Assembly: GCA_965215025.1 (NCBI GenBank)
Contig: CBDCCV010000001.1
Span: forward strand, 1,612,001-1,676,000
Length of the DNA: 64,000 nucleotides
Direction of reading: 5' to 3'
DNA from: CBDCCV01 sp965215025
Lineage (GTDB): Bacteria; Bacteroidota; Rhodothermia; Rhodothermales; Salinibacteraceae
Shown in pieces: positions 1-7,062 of this stretch. Each line of letters begins with the position of its first letter. Position 1 is the stretch's first letter. The notes beneath the pieces were generated by a model. It was not told the origin of the DNA. It made no database searches and worked only from the letters and a program-made list of their open reading frames with translations. Made by a program: the position numbers and the translations under genes.

Positions 1-363
1 GATCCAGCGCAAGACGCCCGGCAGCGCCGCGTCGCCCTGGATGAGCGGCGCCACCGAGAGCATGTTCAAAAAGAGCGCCGCCAGCACGAAGGCCACCACG
101 ATAAACGTGTTGGCGCGCAGACGCCGGCGCATACTAAAGAACTCACCCGCGTCCAGCATAGGCCGCTCTTGCAGCTCATCGGCGCGCAGGCGCAGGTTGG
201 CTTTTTCGACAAGCAGGTTCTCGTTCTGCTCGCGGTAGAAGGCCGATTTCTTTGTGACCTTGCGGATGAGTTGCCCCATCGCACGCTCGGCGAATTTCTT
301 AATGCCGTGCGCGTTTTTCAGGTACGGGCCGTGGCGGAAGCGGTAGTAAAGTTGGCGGAGCAT
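1..363 (-). CDS. Hypothetical membrane protein, 3' part beyond the window
   Basis: An open frame of 121 codons starts at the ATG whose complement lies at 361-363 and runs off the left edge without a stop. The first ~75 residues are basic and amphipathic and look cytosolic (MLRQLYYRFRHGPYLKN at the start, later a charged KKSAFYREQNENLLVEKANL stretch with coiled-coil character). A clear hydrophobic segment follows at about residues 87-104 (TFIVVAFVLAALFLNML). The topology suggests an inner-membrane protein with a cytosolic N-terminal region. I do not recognise the family, and the missing C-terminus prevents a functional call. Confidence 0.6.
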   Translation of the reverse strand, partial: MLRQLYYRFRHGPYLKNAHGIKKFAERAMGQLIRKVTKKSAFYREQNENLLVEKANLRLRADELQERPMLDAGEFFSMRRRLRANTFIVVAFVLAALFLNMLSVAPLIQGDAALPGVLRWI

Positions 364-453
364 CGGCGGCAGGAGAAGTGAGACGCAAAGACACGCAAAT
401 CTGGCAGGACCCAAGCTAATTGCAAAGAGCGCGCCGCACTTCCACCGGGCGTG

Positions 454-479
454 CCGCTCCGGCGTCGCCTCCGGAGCGG
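454..479. repeat. GC-rich inverted repeat (9-bp arms)
   Basis: Two perfect 9-bp arms, CCGCTCCGG and CCGGAGCGG, flank an 8-nt loop in the gap between two minus-strand genes. There is no T-run on either side, so a classical intrinsic terminator is not supported. It could be a weak terminator or an mRNA-stabilising hairpin after the gene ending at 572. Confidence 0.5.
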
Positions 480-571
480 TGTGGGGTGTCCTTTGGCGCA
501 GGAGGCTTAAGCCGGTGCGGCACGCAGAGAATTCACCCGTAAGCGGACACGGCTCAGCGGGGAAACCGCGC

Positions 572-1006
572 TCAGTGGATGTCGCGCGCGTAGATGTCCT
601 GCTCCAGGTCATCGGCCACGAAGGCGATCTTTTCGAGCATCTCGCAGATCTCCTCGAAGTCGAGCGTGGGCAAGAGATGCGAGGCACGCAGCGAGAGGTA
701 CGTCACCAGCTCGTTGTCCTCGTTGCGGAAGTCCTCGATGCAGACGGCGCCCACGTCCAGCTCGGCGTTCTTGCGCAGAAGCTGCTCCAAGTCGAAGCGC
801 TGCGGCAGCGGGCCAATGGGGCTGTCCACGATGACGCGGGACGCATCGCGCCCTTCGATGTCCTGCTCTTTGTACAGGAGGTGCACCACCTGCGAGCGCT
901 GGTCGTGCGTCATCACCTCGTAAACCCAGTGCTTGGCGTCAACGTGGCGCGCGTCCTCGCCATAGCGCTCGGCGAGGGCATCGGTAAGCTCGTGGAAGGT
1001 AGGCAT
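572..1006 (-). CDS. Small acidic cytosolic protein, possibly YbjN/secretion-chaperone-like fold
   Basis: The frame encodes 144 residues from the ATG at 1006 (MPTFHELTDALAERYGEDA). A further upstream start would add 29 basic residues of low plausibility. The protein is acidic, has no signal peptide or membrane segment, and ends in a helical acidic tail (EEICEMLEKIAFVADDLEQD). The alternating alpha/beta pattern and the motif LSLRASHLLPTLDFEEI resemble YbjN/type III secretion chaperone-like proteins. This is a fold impression only. It lies alone upstream of the cut membrane protein on the same strand, separated by a hairpin. Its role is unknown. Confidence 0.55.
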   Translation of the reverse strand: MPTFHELTDALAERYGEDARHVDAKHWVYEVMTHDQRSQVVHLLYKEQDIEGRDASRVIVDSPIGPLPQRFDLEQLLRKNAELDVGAVCIEDFRNEDNELVTYLSLRASHLLPTLDFEEICEMLEKIAFVADDLEQDIYARDIH

Positions 1007-1242
1007 TGAAAACGGGCGCAGGGTTGGTAACAGAGGAATCCGGAGGTGAAAGCGCGTTTGCTGAGGCGCAGTTCCTCTTCCACGTAAGCTCACACAAAGA
1101 TTACCACGCCTACGAAGCGTAACCGTCTGCCAGCGTCCTCTGCTGAATCATCACGTTTTTCAAGCCTGCGCGTTGAAGAGGAAGCAGGGGGCCGATAGGT
1201 TGGGCGCATCTGCCTGCCTTTTTGCGAACCGCCCCCGAAGCC

Positions 1243-2676
1243 ATGAGCGACCTCTTCGAGAAAATCGTCTCGCTGTCGAAGCAGCGCGGCCTCATCTTCC
1301 AGTCGTCCGAGATCTACGGCGGCCTCGGGGCGACGTACGACTACGGCCCGCTCGGCGTCGAGCTGAAGCGCAACGTCAAGGAGCGCTGGTGGCAGGCGAT
1401 GGTTTACCGCCACGACAACATCGTGGGCCTCGACGCCGCCATCATGATGCACCCCACCACGTGGAAAGCGTCCGGCCACGTGGACGCCTTCAACGACCCG
1501 ATGATCGACGACAAGGCCACCGGCAACCGCTACCGCGCCGACGAACTCATCGAAAGCCACATCCGCACGCTCCGCCAAGAAGGCGACGAGGCGCGCGCCG
1601 ACGCGGTGCACGGGCGCCTCGTCGAAGCGCTCAACGCCGAGGACGTCCCCCAAGCGCTCCAGGCCGTCATTCACGAAGAAAAAATCAAAGCGCCCGACTC
1701 CGGAGCCTTCGACTGGACCGATGTGCGCCAGTTCAACCTCATGTTCGAGACGCACATGGGGCCGATTAAAGACGACGAGAGCCAGATCTACCTCCGCCCC
1801 GAGACGGCGCAGGGCATCTTCGTCAACTTCCACAACGTGCAGAAGTCGGCGCGGCAGCACGTGCCGTTCGGCATCGCGCAGATGGGGAAGGCGTTCCGAA
1901 ATGAGATCGTGGCGCGGCAGTTCACCTTCCGCACGCGCGAGTTCGAGCAGATGGAGATGCAGTACTTCGTCAAGCCCGGCGCGCAGATGGACGCTTTTGC
2001 GGAGTGGAAGGAGAAGCGGATGCAGTGGCACCTGGGCAACGGCGTGCGCGAAGAGAAGCTGCGCTGGCACCAGCACGAGAAGCTCAGCCACTACGCCGAC
2101 GCCGCCGAGGACGTGCAGTACGAGTTCCCCATCGGCTGGCAGGAGGTCGAGGGCCTGCACTCGCGCACGGACTACGACCTCTCGCGGCACCAGGAGTTCT
2201 CCGGCAAGAAGATGACGTACTTCGACCCGTTTGAAGAGGAGCGCTACGTCCCGTACGTGGTGGAGACCTCAGCCGGCCTCGACCGCACGATCCTCATGCT
2301 CCTCTGCGACGCCTACCGCGAGGAAGAAGTCCGCGGCGAGACGCGCACGGTGCTGAAGTTCCACCCCGAGGTGGCGCCGCGCCGCGCGGCCATCTTCCCG
2401 CTCGTCAAAAAAGAAGGGATGCCCGAGATCGCCCACGCTATCGAAGACGATCTGCGGCAGCACTTCAACGTCTTGTACGACGAGAGCGGCTCGATGGGCC
2501 GCCGTTACCGCCGCCAGGACGAGGCCGGCACGCCGTTCTGCATCACCGTGGACGGGCAGACCACAGAGGACGGCACCGTGACCGTGCGCGACCGCGACTC
2601 GATGGAGCAGGAGCGCATCGCCCAAGGCAACCTCGCCGCGTACCTCTTCGACAAGACGCGCGCGTGGACGCCGTGA
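1243..2676 (+). CDS. glyQS: Glycyl-tRNA synthetase (dimeric alpha2 type)
   Basis: Class II aminoacyl-tRNA synthetase that charges tRNA-Gly with glycine in the cytosol. The 477-residue length from MSDLFEKIVSLSKQRG fits the single-chain alpha2 enzyme. The N-terminal signature SSEIYGGLGATYDYGPLG is typical. Motif 2 lies in the FRNEIVARQFTFRTREFEQME region. Motif 3 is the PYVVETSAGLDRTIL stretch, and a C-terminal anticodon-binding domain follows (FPLVKKEGMPEIA onward). I chose the ATG at 1243 rather than 1222 because homologues begin near MSDLFEKI. The last 64 bp of the gene recur in degenerate form at 3375-3438, after the toxin-antitoxin pair. Confidence 0.95.
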   Translation: MSDLFEKIVSLSKQRGLIFQSSEIYGGLGATYDYGPLGVELKRNVKERWWQAMVYRHDNIVGLDAAIMMHPTTWKASGHVDAFNDPMIDDKATGNRYRADELIESHIRTLRQEGDEARADAVHGRLVEALNAEDVPQALQAVIHEEKIKAPDSGAFDWTDVRQFNLMFETHMGPIKDDESQIYLRPETAQGIFVNFHNVQKSARQHVPFGIAQMGKAFRNEIVARQFTFRTREFEQMEMQYFVKPGAQMDAFAEWKEKRMQWHLGNGVREEKLRWHQHEKLSHYADAAEDVQYEFPIGWQEVEGLHSRTDYDLSRHQEFSGKKMTYFDPFEEERYVPYVVETSAGLDRTILMLLCDAYREEEVRGETRTVLKFHPEVAPRRAAIFPLVKKEGMPEIAHAIEDDLRQHFNVLYDESGSMGRRYRRQDEAGTPFCITVDGQTTEDGTVTVRDRDSMEQERIAQGNLAAYLFDKTRAWTP

Positions 2677-2700
2677 GCCGGCTCCCGTGCTGCATAGAGG

Positions 2701-3165
2701 ATGACGAAGCCTACCGTCTACGTCGAGACGACCATCCCCAGCTACCTCACCGGGCGTCCGAGCCGCGACCTGATCCAGGCGGCGCGCCAGCAGATCACGC
2801 GTGAGTGGTGGGACGGGCGCGCAAAGTACGACCTTTACGTTTCGCAGGTTGTACGGCGAGAAGCAGGCGGCGGCGATGAGCAAGCCGCCGCGAAAAGGAT
2901 ACACGCCATTGAAGCCCTCCCCCTGCTCAACCTCACCCCGGCGGCACGGGAGCTTGCCCGCCGACTTGTGCAAGAAGGACCGCTGCCGGAGAAGGCGACG
3001 CTCGACGCGCTCCACATCGCCCTCGCCACGGTTCATGAGATGGACTACCTGCTCACATGGAACGTGCGTCACCTCACCAACGCCACCATCCGGAATCAAG
3101 CGAGCGTCATCTGCCGTTCAAGCGGCTACAAAATGGCGTCATCTGCACGCCCGAAGAGCTGGTAG
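2701..3165 (+). CDS. PIN-domain toxin (VapC-like), C-terminal frame apparently shifted
   Basis: PIN-domain ribonuclease of the kind acting as toxin in type II systems. It starts VYVETTIPSYLTGRPSRD, carries the central REAGGGDEQAAAKR acidic region, and has the late DALHIALATVHEMDYLLTWN segment with HLTNA, all typical of this family. These supply the acidic metal-binding residues. The frame as read ends GYKMASSARPKSW at 3165. Shifting by -1 at the A4 run (3130-3133) gives GVICTPEELVAMEE, the usual C-terminus of this family, ending at TAA 3177-3179, only 4 nt before the antitoxin start. So either one A is missing or the ribosome slips. The catalytic core is upstream of the lesion. It sits 24 bp after glyQS. 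Confidence 0.8.
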   Translation: MTKPTVYVETTIPSYLTGRPSRDLIQAARQQITREWWDGRAKYDLYVSQVVRREAGGGDEQAAAKRIHAIEALPLLNLTPAARELARRLVQEGPLPEKATLDALHIALATVHEMDYLLTWNVRHLTNATIRNQASVICRSSGYKMASSARPKSW

Positions 3166-3183
3166 CTATGGAGGAGTAATGCA

Positions 3184-3369
3184 ATGAGAGAAGACGCTAT
3201 CGTACAGGAGGTGCGCCGCATTCGTAAGGCGTACGCTGAAGCATTCGACTACGACCTCGACGCCATCTACCGCGACCTGAAAGCGCAGGAGCAAAAGAGT
3301 CGGGCTGAGGCAGCGACGCACGCTTCGGAATCCGCCTCCGCAGCCGAACAGAAGACGGAGAGCGAGTAG
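3184..3369 (+). CDS. Small partner of PIN toxin, putative antitoxin
   Basis: A 61-residue protein of the short family commonly found directly after PIN toxins of this subtype. The conserved start is VQEVRRIRKAYAEAFDYDLDAIYRDLKAQEQKS, predicted helical, followed by an acidic Ala/Ser/Glu-rich tail that is probably disordered. Small size and tight spacing to the toxin (4 nt after the frame-corrected toxin stop) suggest a co-translated antitoxin that neutralises the PIN nuclease. No DNA-binding fold is obvious. Direct antitoxin activity is inferred from context. Confidence 0.65.
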   Translation: MREDAIVQEVRRIRKAYAEAFDYDLDAIYRDLKAQEQKSRAEAATHASESASAAEQKTESE

Positions 3370-3374
3370 AGCAC

Positions 3375-3438
3375 GCGCATCGCTCAGGACAACCTTGCCA
3401 CGTGCCTCTCCGACAAGACGCGCGCGTGGATGTTCTGA
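3375..3438 (+). repeat. Degenerate duplicate of the glyQS 3' end
   Basis: These 64 bp align without gaps to glyQS 2613-2676; by eye about 52 of the last 63 positions are identical. Translation in the equivalent frame gives RIAQDNLATCLSDKTRAWMF-stop against RIAQGNLAAYLFDKTRAWTP-stop in glyQS. Most differences are C-to-T or G-to-A, as in unselected DNA. The two copies bracket the PIN toxin and its partner, as expected if a small element inserted at the glyQS 3' end, or if an old tandem duplication was later filled. Confidence 0.85.
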
Positions 3439-3447
3439 TATGGCGTC

Positions 3448-4395
3448 TCAGCGCTGAAGCGCCGCCGCGAAGCGCGTCCACAGGTGCTCGGCGGCCTCGT
3501 CGGGCGTGGCGCGCAGCGTCGGCTGGGAGGGCGCGTCGAGCGGGGCGATTTGCAGGAAGAGCGCCTCGTCCTCGGCGATGAGCGGGAGCAGCGCCGTCAC
3601 GCGCGCGCTCAGGCCGATGGAGATGTCGCCCTCGGCGTAGGCCAGGCCCTGCACGCCGAAGCGGCTGTCCGAGATCCACACTGAGCACTTGTTGCGGCTG
3701 TACCCGTCTACGAACAGCTCGCAGAGGAACTGCCGCCCGCTCAGCGCCTCCACGTCGGCCTGCACGATGGGGTACTCGCGCACGACGAGGTGCGCGGCGC
3801 GCTCGAAGTACGCGCGGATGCGGTCAAAGGCGCCTTTGAGGTACTGCTTTTTCGCCACGTCGGTGAAGGCGCGGCGGACGCGCGGCAGCGGGATCGCGGG
3901 CAGGTCCTTGTCGTGCGCGGCGCCGTTGCCGCCTGCGCGCGGGCCGGCCTGGCGGATCGCTTTGCGGATCTTGTTGCAGGCCGTGCCTAGGGCCGCTTGC
4001 AGGTTGCCGTCCGTGCGGCGGGCGTCGTAGGTCACGGGCGTGAGGCCGGCCAAATCGCTCGGCAGGCGAAAGTCCGGACGCCGGCGCGGCATCACGAAAA
4101 AGCTGCGCTCGCGCCCCCGCGCGCCGACAAAAAGGCCCATCTCAAACACCACGTTGTCCCGCGCCGCCGTGTGCTGCCGCGAGCCGATCCGCACGAGGTC
4201 GTCCGGCGCGAAGACGAACACGCCGAAGTCGAACCGGTCGAGCGCGCCGATGAGGTCGTCAAGCGCCGTGCGCGAGGGCGCAAAAATCCCCTGCGACCAC
4301 ACCGTCACTTCGGCGTCGTACTCCAGCTCTTCCTGGATGGCGCGGGCGATGGCGAGGCTCTCCTTCGAGGAGCCGATGAAAACGCGAGGCAGCAT
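3448..4395 (-). CDS. TIR-like (CAP12/Pycsar effector type) protein with C-terminal unknown domain
   Basis: The 315-residue protein begins with a TIR-like nucleotide-binding domain. RVFIGSSKESLAIARAIQ lies at residues 4-21, VTVWSQGIF near 30-38, FGVFVFAPDD at 57-66 and NVVFEMGLFVGARG at 81-94, where E85 matches the catalytic glutamate of NADase TIRs. This family (PF10137-like) supplies effectors in CBASS and Pycsar antiphage systems. The second half (about 155-315) is an alpha/beta region I do not recognise and could be a ligand sensor. No cyclase gene is adjacent. I chose the ATG at 4395; GTG at 4431 is an alternative adding 12 residues. It follows the glyQS/PIN patch in convergent orientation. 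Confidence 0.75.
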   Translation of the reverse strand: MLPRVFIGSSKESLAIARAIQEELEYDAEVTVWSQGIFAPSRTALDDLIGALDRFDFGVFVFAPDDLVRIGSRQHTAARDNVVFEMGLFVGARGRERSFFVMPRRRPDFRLPSDLAGLTPVTYDARRTDGNLQAALGTACNKIRKAIRQAGPRAGGNGAAHDKDLPAIPLPRVRRAFTDVAKKQYLKGAFDRIRAYFERAAHLVVREYPIVQADVEALSGRQFLCELFVDGYSRNKCSVWISDSRFGVQGLAYAEGDISIGLSARVTALLPLIAEDEALFLQIAPLDAPSQPTLRATPDEAAEHLWTRFAAALQR

Positions 4396-4497
4396 GACGC
4401 GGCGGATCAGTGAGTTGCACATGCAACACACATAATATTGCCGCTCATCTGCAAAGTAAAGACCGCCGCGCGATTTTACAGCGGACAGGCCGGAAGG

Positions 4498-6153
4498 CTA
4501 CCGCCCGTTCGCTACGCGGCTTGCCAAGCCCTCTTCAGCCATGAGCCGTTCGACGGCGGCCACCGAGCGCGGCGCGTCTTTCGAGAGGTTCACCGGCCCA
4601 TCGGCCGTGACCAAGACGTCGTCCTCGATGCGCACGCCGATGTTCCACCACTTTTCCGGGATGTCCTCGGCCGGGCTGATGTAGAGGCCCGGCTCGACGG
4701 TGATGACGGTGCCGGGCTGGAGCGGGCCGCCTGTGCCTACGTCGTGCACGTAGAGGCCGAGGTAGTGGCTCGTGCCGTGCATGAAAAAGCGCTGCGCCTC
4801 GTCCGCGCCGTCGATCAGGCCGAGGTCCATCAACCCTTCGGCGATGATCTGCCGAGCGGCGCGGCCCGGCGCGCCGAAGGGCGCCCCAGGCTGCGCCGCC
4901 TCGATCCCCGCCTTCTGCGCCTCGAAGACAAGCTCGTAGATGGCCCGCTGCTCTCTGGAGAACGTGCCGCTCACCGGCACCGAGCGCGTCACATCGGCCG
5001 AGTAGCCGTGGACCTCCGCGCCGACGTCCATCACGAGCATGTCGCCTTCTTCCATCTGGCGGCGGTTGGCCTCGTAGTGCAGCACCGTGGCGTTTTCCCC
5101 GCTGCCGATGATGCTGGGGAAGCCGGTGTGCTCGGCGCCCCCCCGCTTGAAGATGTACTCGATAAGCGCCTCGACCTCGTACTCGTGCATCCCCGGCTCG
5201 ATGGAGCGCATGGCCTCTTTCTGCGCCGTGACCGTCAGGTCGATAGCCTTGCGCAGAAGCTCCAGTTCCTCGTCGGTTTTGACCATGCGCAGCTCGGTAA
5301 GGAGGGGGCGCAGGAACGTGTCGTCGGCGTAGCGGGCCTCGACGTGCTCGCGCCGCCACGTCTGCCACTCGTCCAGCGTGGCGGCGTCGGTGAAGCGGCG
5401 GTACATGGCCTTGCCCAGGCCCGTCTCGAACGAGGACGGCGCCATCCGCTCTTTGAGGACGGCCTGCACCTCCTCGAAGCGCTCCTCGGCGTCCACAGCG
5501 CGCATGAGGTCGATGGCTTCCTGGGCGAGCGCGTCCTCGCCGGCGTCCATCGTCTGCACCGTTTGGCGGAGCGTGGCAAGCTGCTCGGCGAGCGCCGTCT
5601 CCTCCTCGACGCCCTCGGGCAAGGGCAGGAGGTACACGCGCCGCCCGCTCTCGACCAAGCCGGTCAGGACCTCCTCGAAGCGCTCGTTCGAGACGGCGTT
5701 GGCAAGGCCAAGCTCCTCCTCGGCGCGCTCGGGGCCGAAGCGGCGGCCGAGCCACACGTCGCTGTACGTGGTGCGCGGGGGGACGAGGAGGAGTTCCTGC
5801 GTGGCCCGTCCGTCGGCCTCGATGCCTCCGGGGGCAAGCAGGAGCACCGAGCCGGGTTCGGTGGTGCCGGTGAGGTAGTAGAGGTCGCTGTCCTGGCGGT
5901 ACTCGTAGCGCACGTCGTTCTCGCGCGTGCGCTCCGGCGCGCTCAAGAAGACGGCCACGGCGTCGTCCGGCAGCGCGTTGAGGACGAGAGAGCGGCGGCC
6001 CTCGTGAAACGCGGGCGGGAGCACGTCCTCGTCATAGCGGACGGGCGGCTCGGGCAGCGCGGCGGTGCCAGTGTCCGCCTGCGCGCGCGCCGGGGCAGCG
6101 AGGGCGAGGGCGCAAAAGATAAGCGCGAGGCAGCGGGAAAGAATCGGGCGCAT
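4498..6153 (-). CDS. pepP: Xaa-Pro aminopeptidase, M24B family, exported
   Basis: Metallo-aminopeptidase that removes an N-terminal residue preceding proline. The ATG at 6153 gives 551 residues with a clear signal peptide (MRPILSRCLALIFCALALAA, cleavage near ARAQA), so the enzyme is probably periplasmic or surface-exposed rather than cytosolic like E. coli PepP. An aminopeptidase-P N-terminal domain is present (PDDAVAVFLSAPERTRENDV, SDLYYLTGTTEPGSVLLL). The M24 pita-bread domain carries metal ligands in MDVGAEVHGYSADVTR, the histidine region HGTSHYLGLYVHDVG, and the glutamates of TVEPGLYI and RIEDDVLV. There is no close operon partner; it converges with nothing nearby on the left. Confidence 0.92.
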   Translation of the reverse strand: MRPILSRCLALIFCALALAAPARAQADTGTAALPEPPVRYDEDVLPPAFHEGRRSLVLNALPDDAVAVFLSAPERTRENDVRYEYRQDSDLYYLTGTTEPGSVLLLAPGGIEADGRATQELLLVPPRTTYSDVWLGRRFGPERAEEELGLANAVSNERFEEVLTGLVESGRRVYLLPLPEGVEEETALAEQLATLRQTVQTMDAGEDALAQEAIDLMRAVDAEERFEEVQAVLKERMAPSSFETGLGKAMYRRFTDAATLDEWQTWRREHVEARYADDTFLRPLLTELRMVKTDEELELLRKAIDLTVTAQKEAMRSIEPGMHEYEVEALIEYIFKRGGAEHTGFPSIIGSGENATVLHYEANRRQMEEGDMLVMDVGAEVHGYSADVTRSVPVSGTFSREQRAIYELVFEAQKAGIEAAQPGAPFGAPGRAARQIIAEGLMDLGLIDGADEAQRFFMHGTSHYLGLYVHDVGTGGPLQPGTVITVEPGLYISPAEDIPEKWWNIGVRIEDDVLVTADGPVNLSKDAPRSVAAVERLMAEEGLASRVANGR

Positions 6154-6211
6154 GGCGGGGAGTGGTAGCGGGGGAGAGCACACAGTCGGTTGCCTTTTTG
6201 CAACGCGCGCG

Positions 6212-7021
6212 TCAGGCCGAGAGGTTCGTGGCGGCGACTTCGGCGCGCAGCTTTCTCAGGTAGGCCGGCGTGTGCCGGAGGCGCGGCCCGTACCAGGAGA
6301 AAAGCTGCCCGTCCACCAGGCGGATGGGCACGCGCCGGGGCAGGCGGTCGCGCAGCTCCTCAGCATACTTTTCGCTGAAGGGAAACGGCTCATCCGGCAA
6401 GAGGACGAGATCGGCTTCGGCGATCTCGTCCGGCGACGCCTCGGGGTAGCGCGCTTTTTGGGCGAAGACGTTGGCGAAGCCGCCGCGCTGCATTACGTCG
6501 TGGATAAACGTGCCGCCGCCGCCGCTCATGTACGGCTCGCGCCAGATGAGGTACGCCGTGCGGATCGGCTCGAAGCGTGGCAGCTCGTCGAATCCCTGTT
6601 CGACCTCCGTAGCGAGTCGCTTGGCCTGGGCGGTGCGATCCACCAAACGACCCACGGCGCGGATCATGGCCGAGGCGCCCTCTACATCGGCCACGTCGGT
6701 GACGTAGACGGGCGCAAAGGCTTCGAGCGCTTCGACGTCGGCGCGCGTGTTTTCTTCGCGATTGGCGAGGATGAGGTCGGGCCGGAGTGCCTCGGTTTTT
6801 TCGCGGTTCACGTTCTTCGTCCCGCCGACGATCTCTTTTTGCTCTTTCCAGCCTTCGGGCCGCACGCAAAAGCGCGTCAGCCCGACGACCTCTTCCCCGA
6901 GGCCAAGGTGCGCGAGCAGCTCCGTCTGGCTGGGCACGAGCGAGACGATGCGGCGCGGCGGCTTTTCAAGCGCGATTTTTCTTCCGCGCGCGTCGAAGAG
7001 CGTGAGGGGAAACGTGGGCAT
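6212..7021 (-). CDS. BtuF/FepB-like helical-backbone metal-binding protein without signal peptide
   Basis: The 269-residue protein matches periplasmic binding proteins of the cobalamin/siderophore class. It has the opening FDARGRKIALEKPPRRIVSLVPSQTELL, GLGEEVVGLTRFCVRP, LRPDLILANREEN, and a late FIHDVMQRGGFANVFA segment. Unlike classical BtuF it has no signal peptide from either candidate start (ATG 7021, or TTG 7066 overlapping mpl). It may stay cytosolic, as many Bacteroidota homologues do, so the ligand is unknown. It lies just downstream of mpl on the same strand, likely co-transcribed. No permease or ATPase gene is in the window. Confidence 0.8.
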   Translation of the reverse strand: MPTFPLTLFDARGRKIALEKPPRRIVSLVPSQTELLAHLGLGEEVVGLTRFCVRPEGWKEQKEIVGGTKNVNREKTEALRPDLILANREENTRADVEALEAFAPVYVTDVADVEGASAMIRAVGRLVDRTAQAKRLATEVEQGFDELPRFEPIRTAYLIWREPYMSGGGGTFIHDVMQRGGFANVFAQKARYPEASPDEIAEADLVLLPDEPFPFSEKYAEELRDRLPRRVPIRLVDGQLFSWYGPRLRHTPAYLRKLRAEVAATNLSA

Positions 7022-7062
7022 GGCGGAATGCTCTTCGGTAGGCGGCGGGAGGGTCTGCGGCG

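Noticed and set aside
4438..6168. A 576-codon plus-strand open frame over the Xaa-Pro aminopeptidase
   Set aside because: The minus strand has a signal peptide and M24 metal ligands; the antisense frame has no signal or domain.
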